In this document: piece after piece, positions 42,911-53,863 of the stretch | How the letters are laid out: every line of letters begins with the position of its first letter | Numbering within the stretch: the stretch's first letter is position 1 | DNA from: Buddleja alternifolia | Lineage: Eukaryota > Streptophyta > Magnoliopsida > Lamiales > Scrophulariaceae | Reading direction: 5' to 3' | Assembly (NCBI GenBank): GCA_019426215.1 | Contig: CM033402.1 | Location: 36,258,657-36,322,656 of the forward strand | DNA: 64,000 nucleotides | Notes under the pieces: generated by a model | What the model was told of the DNA's origin: nothing | What the model saw: only the letters and a program-made list of their open reading frames with translations | Databases searched by the model: none | Translations under genes and position numbers: made by a program

Positions 42911-45240
42911 GGTTCATTTAAATTGGCCAACCTTTGTGACTGCCATTTCTATGAGTGTTTCAAAGATAACCGCTTGACAAAAATAATTATTAACAATCGG
43001 ATCCGAAACAACATAAATTGGCCCAAAACTCTTGATTCATTTATAAAAAAAAACACCTCAATGACAGAAACAACGACTCAATGACAAAAACAACAACTCA
43101 ATTACAAACATCGAATTTGTCTATGAAACTAAATTTGAAAGTTACACAAACACAAAATTAAAGCATATTTTTAAGACTTAAAGCATAAATTACCACAATT
43201 ACTACAAATTATATTTTTTACCAGTTTCACAATTCTACCAAAAATAATTTGGAGGCATATATTCATATGTATGTATATATATATCCAAGCTTTAAGAAAA
43301 CCCAGATTTGTTTTCTTTTCTTTTCTGGGTTCGCTGGCTTTGGAATTTTTTTACCATTTTCACAATTCTACCAAAAAAAATAAAATATAACGGAATTATT
43401 TACACACTACAATAATTCAAGTCCACATGCATAATAATTGACGAAATCCCCATATACTTCAACGCAGCACCCAGCCTCGAACAAACAGGCATAATCGAAC
43501 AATTTTCGTTCATACAAATATAGATTGAAGCTCGAATACATAATGAAAAATAGAAGACTCACTTATTTGCGTGGCTATGTGGGATTCTTGAACAATCTTT
43601 TTTTTTGGTAGAAAGGGAATTTGCAAAACGGATATGAAGGGGCCGACACATATATTAAGGTGGGTTGGGAAATTGTGTTTTTTTTTTTGTAATTATATGT
43701 TAAATTTTGGTAATTATATGTTCAAATGGGTCCTCTTCTTTTTTTTACTCTACTCAAAAGGGTCTTCTTCATTTGAGATTCTTTGTACTATACAACATCA
43801 ATTGGTGTACTTTTTTATATTGGTCCAGTTCCAATAATTTTGAATTTCCAAAAAAAAAATTAAAAACCGAAGAACGATTTGGCGGATTCGGGTCCTTAGT
43901 GTAATGTTCAATTTGGTGTTGGTTCGGTCAGTTAACCAAACCGTGAACACCCCGAATTATTGCACCCCAACTTTCGCAAGACCTACAAGTACATTACAGT
44001 CACTAAAAAAATGAGGTATTAAGTCCGCTACAATTAAAGATTTGGTTAAATATATCTATTTCCCGATCTCGTACTTTTTTGCCGACCTTTTTTCAACGTA
44101 ACTTGCATAAAAATTTCATTCATCGCGGGTAAGTATTAAATGACGAATGTTTTTAGGTACCTAATAATTATAACCCAACTATATAATTGCAGTTAATCGA
44201 ACCTATAAATGTAATTGTGAATTTTTTTTTAATTAGTATGCCGATATATAGTTTTATAACTACTATAAGTGCATGAATCATTAATTTTCTTGGCTAATAT
44301 TTGAAGAAAGGCAAATTGAATAATTGTTATTTTGGCCGAAGTTTAGCTAATGGAGAAATTAATTAAACCCCCTTATTAATTGCTAACCTTCACATTAAAA
44401 TTAATTAGTTTTTCAGTTCGGTTGGCTTAAGGTGGAAATTAAATTGAAACCCAATCCGACACCGAACTGGTCGAAAAATAAAAACCACAATCGAACCGTT
44501 TATTTCGGTTCAGTTTTTGGCTCCAACAGTTTATTACATTTATGGGTTGGTTCGGTCAATTAACCAAACTGTGAACACCCCTAATTATTACACCCTAAAT
44601 TTCGCAAGATATCCACTACATTACAATCACAAAAAAACAGAGATCCATTGTACCCTAATTCTAGATTTGGTTATATATATTTTTCAATTTCATCGTGTAC
44701 TATTGTGTTGCAAAAATCCAATATTCAGCTTGATTCATGGGTATGCAAAAAAATTTTGGGAAGTACAATTTTAGATTCTTACACCCTTAAAAAAAGGGTA
44801 AAGTTAGATCATGTGACACAATAAAACAAAATAAATAGATCACATGACTCTCAAATAGGGAAAAGTGTTCATTATTTTATGCCTAAACTTTGACCTCAAA
44901 TGGGTATTCCAACACTACTGCTCCAACAGTAGTAAAATCTGTGATATTGAAAGACAAAAGTTGGTGGAATAAAGTTGTACAAAGATAAAGACAAATTATA
45001 ACAAACAATAAACCACAATTACTTCATTAAAATATTGCACTTCAATACAACCAAGAATGAAGTGCAGATGGATCCTTACAAGCTAACCTATCCAAAAGTT
45101 GTATCAAACTTAAAGAAAGGCAAAAAACTACTATGGCCACATTAAAACAATCACAGCAGATTGTACCCCATAAACAGATCACAAAACATGCACATACAAA
45201 GAGTGATTTTCAACACACTAGTAATAAATACTTAAAACTT
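42911..45240. other. Intergenic region with an internal direct repeat
   Basis: No gene. Two direct copies of about 90 bp, at about 43918-44010 and 44544-44635, share GTTGGTTCGGTCA, AACCAAAC, GTGAACACCCC and TTTCGCAAGA. They flank GGTTCGGT/CCGAAC-rich sequence typical of plant hAT-like or other non-autonomous elements; the class was not resolved. There are several poly-T runs (43600-43750). Confidence 0.45.
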
Positions 45241-45293
45241 TCACAACTACATTAATAAATATGCATCATATAATGGGTGACAAACAAGGTTCA

Positions 45294-46256
45294 TCACCCA
45301 TAGGATGGAGTGTTTGAGGCAGACGAGCTCGAGCTGATGAAACCTTTAATGTTATTGAGGGAGTTGATTGGCGAATGAGGTTCATATTGCCCATTCTCTA
45401 GAAAGTGGACTGCTGCAGCATCTTCTTGTAAGTGGAGACGGTCATTGGGGTCAACATAACCACCAGAAAGTGAGTCGCTTCCCCATTCTTCAAACATATC
45501 ATTCCAAAAGTTGTTGTCGGGGCTTCGAGTGTCATCAGAAGACACATTAATTACAGGCAGCGCTTGCAAAAATGGTGCATTGATAGGGACTTCGGCTACA
45601 CCTAATGGCATGTCATACACCGGCAAGCCATGCATAACTGGTCCAAACAACACACCTCCATTTTCAACGATAAACATCAAATCATCCTCATCACTCGAGG
45701 AGACATTGACAACATTGTCAAGAAAAAGTTGGTTGGAGGTTGGAGCGTCGTTAAAAATAACTTGCAACTCGGTCCATTTGGGATCACCTCTGACATATAT
45801 GCATAGGCAAACAGTTGTTCCTACAGGTATCCATAAAAAAAATAAGTTAGATAAAAACCATGAACTAATACAAACAGGTTACTATATCTATAAAAATAAT
45901 GTATGAAAAAAGTTTACCTTGCAGATGTGATCCCACACAAACGGGGGCCCACTGATGGTGTTTGTGGTGTGATCATACAATACCCCAGCCATGTGTACTA
46001 GTCAATTGAATACACAGTGGCATTTCTGTAGTTTTCGAACATGTCTAGAGCAATCAAGGAAAGTGAACTCTTTGGCAAACTTAACACAAAGAGTCCACTG
46101 CACCACTTCAATGGCTAGTGAGTTTTCAGCCCTCACTCTAAAGTTGCAAGCAAGTGCTTGATCGATCAAAAGATCGATGAAAGTGTCATCAATTTCACGA
46201 GTAAACAACTCATCATAAAGGAAATCAGCTTGTTGCCAAACAACAACAGGAGGCAT
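45294..46256 (-). pseudogene. Myb/SANT-like domain protein gene, nonsense-mutated
   Basis: Minus strand. Exon 1 (46256-45918) starts MPPVVVWQQADFLYDELFTR, with a SANT/Myb-like helical region (FIDLLIDQALACNFRVRAEN, LDCSRHVRKLQKCHCVFN) and GVLYDHTTNTISGPPFVWDH. Exon 2 (45820-45294) reads RGDPKWTELQVIFNDAPTSN and a Ser/Asp-rich tail ending NTPSYG. A TGA interrupts exon 1 at 46004-46002, where this family normally has Trp. The exon 1 donor and exon 2 acceptor leave a one-base phase mismatch. Such proteins occur as host genes (LIMYB-like) and as partners of PIF/Harbinger transposases; the latter is more likely in this neighbourhood. Confidence 0.7.
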
Positions 46257-49000
46257 TTTTCAGATTCTTTTTTGGAGATGCTAGGTAAGAATGTGTTATA
46301 TTGAATCTTAGGAATAAGGCTCCTTAAATAGAAGTTCTTTCATTTCAGCCATAGCATAAACAATAAATGCAGGCATGCATTTATAGCATGATTGACATTT
46401 TAGGTGGCTGGAGTGTCAATTCAAATGATCTTGAATCAAATGCTGGATATGGAAAATCTATGTATATCATATATGCATTTAATACATTCTTATTGTTTTT
46501 TTAGAAATGGAAATTAAAGTTTAGGACATACTATTCAACATTAAATAGTATTCTTTAATGAATGTACAAGGAAAATTTAGTTTCAGAAAGATGTAGGAGT
46601 TTAGACTGATAATAGGTAAGTGGGTTTAGATTAGAAAAACCTGTCTATGAAACCACAAAAATGGACTTATTGGCTGTTGCGTAACCCAAAATAAAATACA
46701 GAGTGATATTAAGCATATTTAATCAATTTGTATTGTTGGGATTTAAAGAAATTGAATTATTATATTCCCTAAATTCTGGAAATCTGCTATAAGATTTTGT
46801 CTGCAGCCAAATCCTTCTAGAGGATTCTGCATTTATTGTGAGGAAATAACTAATACAACATATTTACCCTATGTTAGAATTGGAAACTATGTTATGTCTA
46901 TACAATAGAGATTGCCTTAAATGCATTTCATGTATTGAAATTAAGAAATACAGCTGGCTACTACTTAACAAAATCTCATGTATTAATGATATAGTGTTGA
47001 CCTTTTTGGTCTTACATTCCATTGATTTTGATGATGACAAATTAGCTTATTTAGTTGGTAATAATCGCTTTTTTTTCTTGTGCAGATTTGGTGACAAATA
47101 TCTTGTGTTTTCCATCTCCTAAAAGGGAAGTGTGCATAATTGATTATCTTTTCTCTTTCATATAATCTTGCTTTATTTTATGGCTTCCCATTTTTATATC
47201 TCTCCATATCAGTTGTCTCATTAATATTATTGAGCTTACCTTAACAAGAATATCTTTAGACAAAAGGAAAGTAATCGTTAACTATAATACATGGAAAGAA
47301 TCCTTTTTATCTTCCTTACTTATTTACGGATTCTACTTAATCAATTAAGGTTGATTTATTTTCCTTACTCATCTTTAGTAAGTAGTCGTTTGCTTCATCA
47401 TATGGAAAGAATGGTTAAACTTTATTCTCTTTCCTTTATCATGCTTTATAGTTCATCTATATATATGCTTTACTCATTCTCTGACAAAAATACGAATTCC
47501 ACAAGCATTTGACAGCACATTATTGATATCAAATTATTCTTATTCATAGGTACCTTCTCCACCAAGTTTCAGTGAGGAAGGAGCGGTACCAGTTACTGCT
47601 TGGAATTCGGAGTGACAAACACGAGTGATCAAGAAGTGTTTTTGAGTCTAGTCTCTCATAATTCCCAGTTGAAGTTGTAGTTGCGGATTAACCTTTTAGT
47701 TCCGCCCTTTTGTTCCTAGGTTATAATAAAGCGAAGCTCACTTCTTCATAATCGAGTGTGTTTTGCCTTGTTAGTATTTTTGGTGTCTGAAATCTTTCAG
47801 CACTTATCTTTTTCATCGTGTTTTGTATTAAGTTCCCATTTGGATCTTGTTCTAGAACTTTTAAGTTCCAATCGTTATTTCAATACAATTATTTTTCAGC
47901 TTTACCCTTTGGTACTTATTAATTCCGCTGTGCGTTTAAGCACAAGTTTTAATAACCTAATTCACCCCCCTCTTAGGCATATATTGAGTTACATATAGAT
48001 TCCTCAAATTGGGATACCAATTGTAAAGCCCTGAATCTATGAACTATATACAAAAATGCAACAATGTACTCCAGAATATTTTATAAACGTGAATACACCA
48101 CAATCTAACAGTAATCATGTTTATAAACACAATAGGAGGAGATACATCACATTTTTGACAGCACAAAACATGGAGACAGGTTATAAATTGGCAAATGGAG
48201 AGAGATAGTATTTTGAAAGCCCACAAAAATATACACTAGTAACACCACAATATATAGGTACATCCCACCTAAGAAAAAATGGTGCAGATGAATGGATACT
48301 ATTATATAGATTAATGAACAATTTATCCATAAATGAAAGGGTTATCATTTTTTTAAAATGTTCAAATAGGGCATATTTTTTGTTTGCATTTGTGAAAAGT
48401 TGGGTAGTTATAGTCACCTCTGTTTTTTTGCACCAGGTCATATCCAAATTATTTGTATTTCCTTTTCAATTGACATTGACAATTTCCATTGTTTAAATAT
48501 TAGCATTCCTACTTGGTTACACTGTTTGTGTTGCCTTGTGAATGAGTACATTAAACAATGTATATGTTTTCATTGCATCATAGAGTTCTTGTAAATAAAA
48601 TTGGCTTATTCCAATCTTAGAGTGACAATTTTTTTATTCAACCAAACGTAAAAGGAATCACATTTATAATAATGAACCTTGCACATCCCATCAAAATGTT
48701 TGAAAATGTATATAACCATAGTCTAACTCAGACTTACAATAGTTTGAAATTACGCATACATATATAGCCATTGTCCAGTTTTACCAAAAGGAGTATTTTT
48801 ATAGCTCAAAGTAGAATCTATTAGATTTTTCCAATACAAACAGATGTCATGTTACAAATAAGACCCTTAATAGTAGCAATGGGATTAAAAGTGTCTTTTA
48901 TAAAGACCAAATTACATAGTTTCGGGGTTAGTTACTAACATAGGAACAATTACACATCAATTGGTGGATAATAGTAAAATCTAATCACATTTTATATATT
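46257..49000. other. Non-coding region with a possible degenerate LTR
   Basis: No gene was found. The stretch 46734-48010 has LTR-like features: an opening TGTTGGGATTT, long T-rich U3/R-like sequence, and an end resembling Copia LTRs (AATTCACCCCCCTCTTAGGC at about 47958). No second LTR, TSD or primer site was confirmed. The rest is AT-rich. Confidence 0.35.
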
Positions 49001-49545
49001 TCAATGCATGTATCCCAATGGCAACCTTATACCGTGAGCACTGGTGCCTACCAACTTCGTAAGACAATACCAAAGGAGACAACACACAATTAGAGTCCAA
49101 CTTATTGCCGCAAGAAAGACCATTGAGTGGTACCTGGATTTATAAGACCCCAAAGTACGTTCGACTTCAGATACATGTTCCTCTAAATTTTGAATAATCC
49201 ATAGTTCGTGGAGGAATTTCGTTATCAATCCAGAACCACAATTTGCAAGTGGCTTCCTGACAAGAATAAATAAAAATGTGGATGGTTAGGGACTTCATTG
49301 CTACATGTCTATATTTATGATATATATCTTTAAAAAATTAAAGGATATGTTTAAAAGTACTTAACACGCACTCCTCGAACAGGGCATGCCTTAAAACGTC
49401 TGCTTGGGTTCTTTCTAGTCATTGAGGTTTGAGTAGTTAAACGATGGCCACATCCACAAGTATCGACATCTTTATTGTTCGTAAACCTGGTAGAATTGTT
49501 GCTGCTACCCCTAGAACGTGCAGACCCAGCACTACAGTTCCTCAT
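49001..49545 (-). pseudogene. GRF zinc-finger protein with C-terminal membrane helix, frameshifted
   Basis: Minus strand. Exon 1 (49545-49372) encodes MRNCSAGSARSRGSSNNST, then the GRF zinc-finger core CGCGHRLTTQTSMTRKNPS, RRFKACP. Exon 2 (from 49256, after a TTGTCAG acceptor) continues in phase with the end of the finger (TCKLWFWIDNEIPPR) but soon meets a TGA. The usual coil and membrane tail are in the next frame: NLEEHVSEVERTLGSYKSR, then SMVFLAAISWTLIVCCLLWY, stopping at 49001. A one-base change within about 49170-49215 explains this. Small GRF-plus-membrane proteins (At4g04775-like) are numerous in plants and often transposon-borne; no molecular function is established for them. It could be an assembly error rather than a mutation. 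Confidence 0.7.
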
Positions 49546-50330
49546 TCTAAAACATTAATTCAGTTTGCGAAATTAGTAATTTGGATGAAATGGTAAAATA
49601 ATTCGTGATTAATCCTATCCAAAAACAATAGTCCATCCAAAATACATGAAAGCCAAAAACCAAAACAAAGCACCAATCAATTTTCATTGGGTCGAAAGAC
49701 CCACACAGTATACTTTAGATCTTTGACAAATCTATTGGTTTTTTTTTTTTGACACATCTATGGGTTTCACAGACGAAAATTATAACAAAAAGTGTGTTAA
49801 AATTCAGAAATTAACACCCTCCTCATGTACACTTTAGCTAGAAAACCCTAATCTAATTTCTTCGCCTCATACTATTCAATTACATTTTGTAGATCTACAC
49901 GAAATAATACCTAAAATGAACTACAGCTCCTCATTCTAAAACATTTATTCAGTTTCCGAAATTTGTAATTTCTATGAAATGGTAAAATATTTCATGATTA
50001 ATCCTATCCAAAGACAATAGTCCATCCAAAATACATGCAAGCCAGAAACAAAAACAAAGCACCAATCAATTTTGCCATTAGTCGAAAGACCCACACAGTT
50101 TACAGCAGTTATTTGACAAATCTATGGGGTTTTTTTTTTTTTTTTTACAAATCTATGGGTTTCACAGACAAAATTATAACGAAAACTTGGTTAAAATCCA
50201 GAAATTAATATCATCATCATATATACTTTAGCTAGAAAACCCTAAATCTAATTTCTTCGCCACTTACTATTCAAATACATTTTGCAGATCTACATGTTTT
50301 ATCTTCTTCGAAATAATACCTAAAATTGAG
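49532..50330 (-). repeat. Tandem duplication (about 389 bp) at the start of the GRF gene
   Basis: Units start at about 49532 and 49921 with CTACAG[TC]TCCTCATTCTAAAA. They share ATCCTATCC, ATAGTCCATCCAAAATACAT, GTCGAAAGACCCACACAGT, TCTATGGGTTTCACAGAC and CTAGAAAACCCTAA. The repeated piece includes the GRF start codon area and its 5' flank. Confidence 0.8.
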
Positions 50331-53300
50331 TTAATTTCATATAAAATCAGTTTACAAAAAAAGATGTACCAATTAAATTACTCACTTGAATGCGAAATTT
50401 TTTGGGGTCAAAGGGTTCGAGAACACCGATGGATATTCTTCGGGGTAAATTACCGCTTGGATCCAAGGCTATGAAGCGATCTGCAAAATGAGGGAGAGAG
50501 AGGGAGAGATCTGGAGCAGGTGGGATTTTCACGTTTTATTAACATAACAAAAATGAATTTCTTTTGCAAATGGTTTGGGTATTAGTGCGCTCTACAGTAC
50601 CCAGAGTCAAATTGGACAATTTATGGTTACCTGCTGTTTAGTAACAGATACCAAACAGATGTACATATAAATTATTATATCATACCAAACATTGGAAATT
50701 CAAAGATAATTTGTATAAAAACAGTAAATAATCTGTTGTTTAATTTATCTCTCATTTTCCCATCATCAATACCAAAGGAGTCCTCAGTGGTTGGATGTGA
50801 TATATTTATGTTCCTTTTTTACGACATCAACTAAAGTATAAATTGCCCATCTAATTGTAACCATTTGTCCACTTCATTTTGTGACGACAAATAAGAACAA
50901 GCCGCATTAACCCGATTCTCAACTATATGGATAGTTCAATTTACTTGTTGGCGCTTAACATGAAATGTAAATTAAATTAATTCTCGGATATGAAGATATC
51001 AGTGGGCCATATCAAGCTCGCATGCCCAATAACTCATATATGTGGTATTTAAAACGTCTTCCTAATTATATTTTGAAACTTTTCCTCAACAATGTTAAAT
51101 GAATACCACAATGATTTCAGACAAAAAGTAAAAATAAAAGCAAGACAATATGCAGAATAGTGTAGCATCTATCGCTATTCACAACATTGTTGACAATAGA
51201 TGATTTCAGGCAAGTACTTCAACAATAAAAGCAATTAAAAAATGTCTTCATCATACTTGCAATTTGGTATCTTTGTGTTTAGATGATAGGTTAATTAGAT
51301 TGTTTATAGGTGCAAAACTAAACATTTTTGTTTATTTATTTTGCTTAATATTAAAAACATAACAAATATTATGGCAAATTGTGAAGGAAAATAATATTAG
51401 TACTCCAAATATATTTTTGGGCCTATGCTATTCAATGTATGTTCTTTGAAAAATTAGTTTTCAATGGAGCTCTCATATCAACTATCAATTGTAAAAATAT
51501 AAAATCACAAAATTGACATTGGGAAGTACTAATTAATTTAAAAATTCATTGTTATATAGAAAAGTTGGCATTCAACCAGTAAAATGGATATAGTTTTGTT
51601 GCATCATAAACTTATGTAATTAATGCAATACCATAATCAATAATCTCAAAAACGTGAGAACAATTCATGTGCGATTATGGAATTCAAACAGTTTGCTAGA
51701 CTTACGTCTTACCAAATCCTATATACTTCATTATTATAGTAGTAATCATATTAACTTATGAATTTATAGGTACTAAATAAAGAACTAAATTACCGATCAA
51801 AAAATAAATAAAGAACTTTATTGATTATGATCCATGATGAAGACAGAACAATTTCTCTAATGTCAGAGCAGTTTTCTGTTATTTTCTAATATTACCCATC
51901 AACTAAACATTATACATTTTATACACATGCTCGATTGGATGAAATGTTATTTTTTTTTCTCATTTTCCTTAGAAAAAGTAAGAGAATTTATTTTTAAGAA
52001 TATATAGATTTGATGGACGAAGTGTGTTGAATAAGCTTTTTTTATATAAAAAATACAATGATTAGATGTGATGTGATATGTCATTTTTGTAAGATAAATT
52101 ATTATTTTTTGCGGGAATATGACTTTTTATTTTCTAATCAAATTTAGAAATATTTAAGTTAAATTTATCAATTAAAACATTCATAATTATTCAAAGTGGA
52201 TCTTATTTTGTACCTTGCATCATTTCGAATCAAAATGTGACTATTTTGATGAATTTTTTAAGATATTGCCGGATAAAGGTATTTTAGTTGTTGGGTGGGC
52301 TGTTTACTCATGAATAGTAAAAAATCTGACATTTTTAAGAAAATATGAGAGAAATGTCACTAAAATCCATTTTTCATGTAAAATTTTGAGATTTTTATAG
52401 GAAATTGAGCGTAACATTTCTTGAAAAGTTTTGTAGAAAATGTCAAATAAATGTATTTTTGATTAAAAAAATCTCTGGAAAATTGAAAAATGAGAAACGG
52501 TGTGCCAACCAATCAGGACCTTATCTTCTACATCCACATCCTTGTTTCTCCTCTAGATCTCCTTTTCTTTTCTCTTACAAATTTTAGCAACCTCCTAAAA
52601 TGTGAATATGGGATTTCTACATTGACTAATGCTTGAATCGAGCTATATCTATTGATCATTGGACGATCCTACTGACCAAACACGAATAGAATACATAATG
52701 ACTTGAACACATTCATCATGGTCAAATCTCTTAGCGATCCCCTCTCAACATACGAACTATGCTTATCACATTTGAAGTGAATCCAATTACATAAGATGAT
52801 GATTGTATATTGAATGAATATTGACAAATAGTACAAATTAAGCAAGATAGCGAAGAATAATAAGATACAATGTGCGTTTGATTTTATTCAAAAGATGATT
52901 GTCGATGATATAAGGTGAAACACATCACAAGTAGGTTAGATTTTTATATGAATTCCTACTATCTTGCACTCGATAACAAATGAAACTATGAATTTTATAT
53001 TCGTGCAGAGACGAATAAGAGCTCAACTTTTGATTAAAGGGGCTAATGGAAGTAATATTTAGTGAAGGAGGTAAGTCGTATAATTTTTTTTTTGTTACAA
53101 AAATAATTGCGTAGGATTGGCTTTGGCCACCTACCTTGGGCTAGTCAATGTATGACTTCGGGATCAAAGATCGCTTATAAATGTATTTTTAGATCGACCA
53201 ACAACACTGCTCTTATATTGATAGAGCGAATCGAACATACAATCTTCTACAGAAAGTGGTCCGTCTCTTGCTACACAATACATATAGTTGGGGACAAATT

Positions 53301-53460
53301 TACCCAAATACTTTTGGAGGGGTGAGATGAGCAAAAATAGATCTGGCACTATCAAATTCAAAGGTCATCAGCATAGTAGTACAAATGGAAATAATAATTA
53401 CCTTATGTTTATATTCTCTTTCTCTCTCTAAAAGTATATATAAAGTTAGCATAAATCTTC
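50331..53460. other. Intergenic region with a Harbinger-like terminus
   Basis: At about 50735-50784 the sequence, read on the minus strand, starts GGACTCCTTTGGTATTGATG and continues AATGAGAGATAAATT, resembling the Harbinger end at 22345 (GGCTCCTTTGGTATGGCTGA, AGAAGATAAAT). This could be the right end of an element carrying the GRF and SANT pseudogenes; no partner end was found. The remaining DNA to 53460 is AT-rich with no recognised genes. Confidence 0.45.
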
Positions 53461-53863
53461 AGAAAACCCCTCTCTCTCTCTCTCTCCTCCCTGCTCTCGC
53501 GCCTCTTCGAGATCCACCGCTAAACCCTAGATACCACCGCGGAGCTGTGGAGATAGATACGAGAATTTTCCAAAATTCTGAAGAAAATTCTAAAGTAGAG
53601 AGAGAAACAAATACCGGTTTCTCTCAATCGGATTCGATTCGTTTCCAGGTACAACCCGATCCGAAAATCCGTTCACGCTCATTGCTCAAAATCTATCTAT
53701 CTATCTATCTATCTATCTATATATATATATATGTAGTTGTATGTGGTAATAAGGTGAAGTGAATGATACTCTGTGAAGCTAGGGTTTATGCGTGGCCGAT
53801 ATTTAATTTTTGAGTTGGCTAACAGGGATTTTTGTAGGTTGTTAGTGAGATCATTTATCAGTG
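53461..53863 (+). promoter_or_regulatory. Probable 5' UTR of the G3BP-like gene
   Basis: A (CT)n-rich leader (53469-53485) followed by GAGATCCACCGCTAAACCCTAG, typical of housekeeping plant 5' UTRs. TTTCCAGGTACAACC (about 53643) may be a leader splice acceptor. An ATCT/AT microsatellite lies at 53692-53732. Transcript boundaries are not determinable by eye. Confidence 0.45.

Noticed and set aside
45368..45906. Plus-strand frames over the SANT pseudogene
   Set aside because: Antisense shadows; the minus strand carries the recognisable domain and splice sites.
46734..48010. Complete LTR or Copia element
   Set aside because: LTR-like ends were seen, but no second LTR, TSD or polymerase sequence; kept only as a possible degenerate LTR.
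22347..50784. One giant Harbinger spanning both similar termini
   Set aside because: Inverted similar ends alone do not pair 28 kb apart; two elements of one family is simpler and no shared TSD could be shown.
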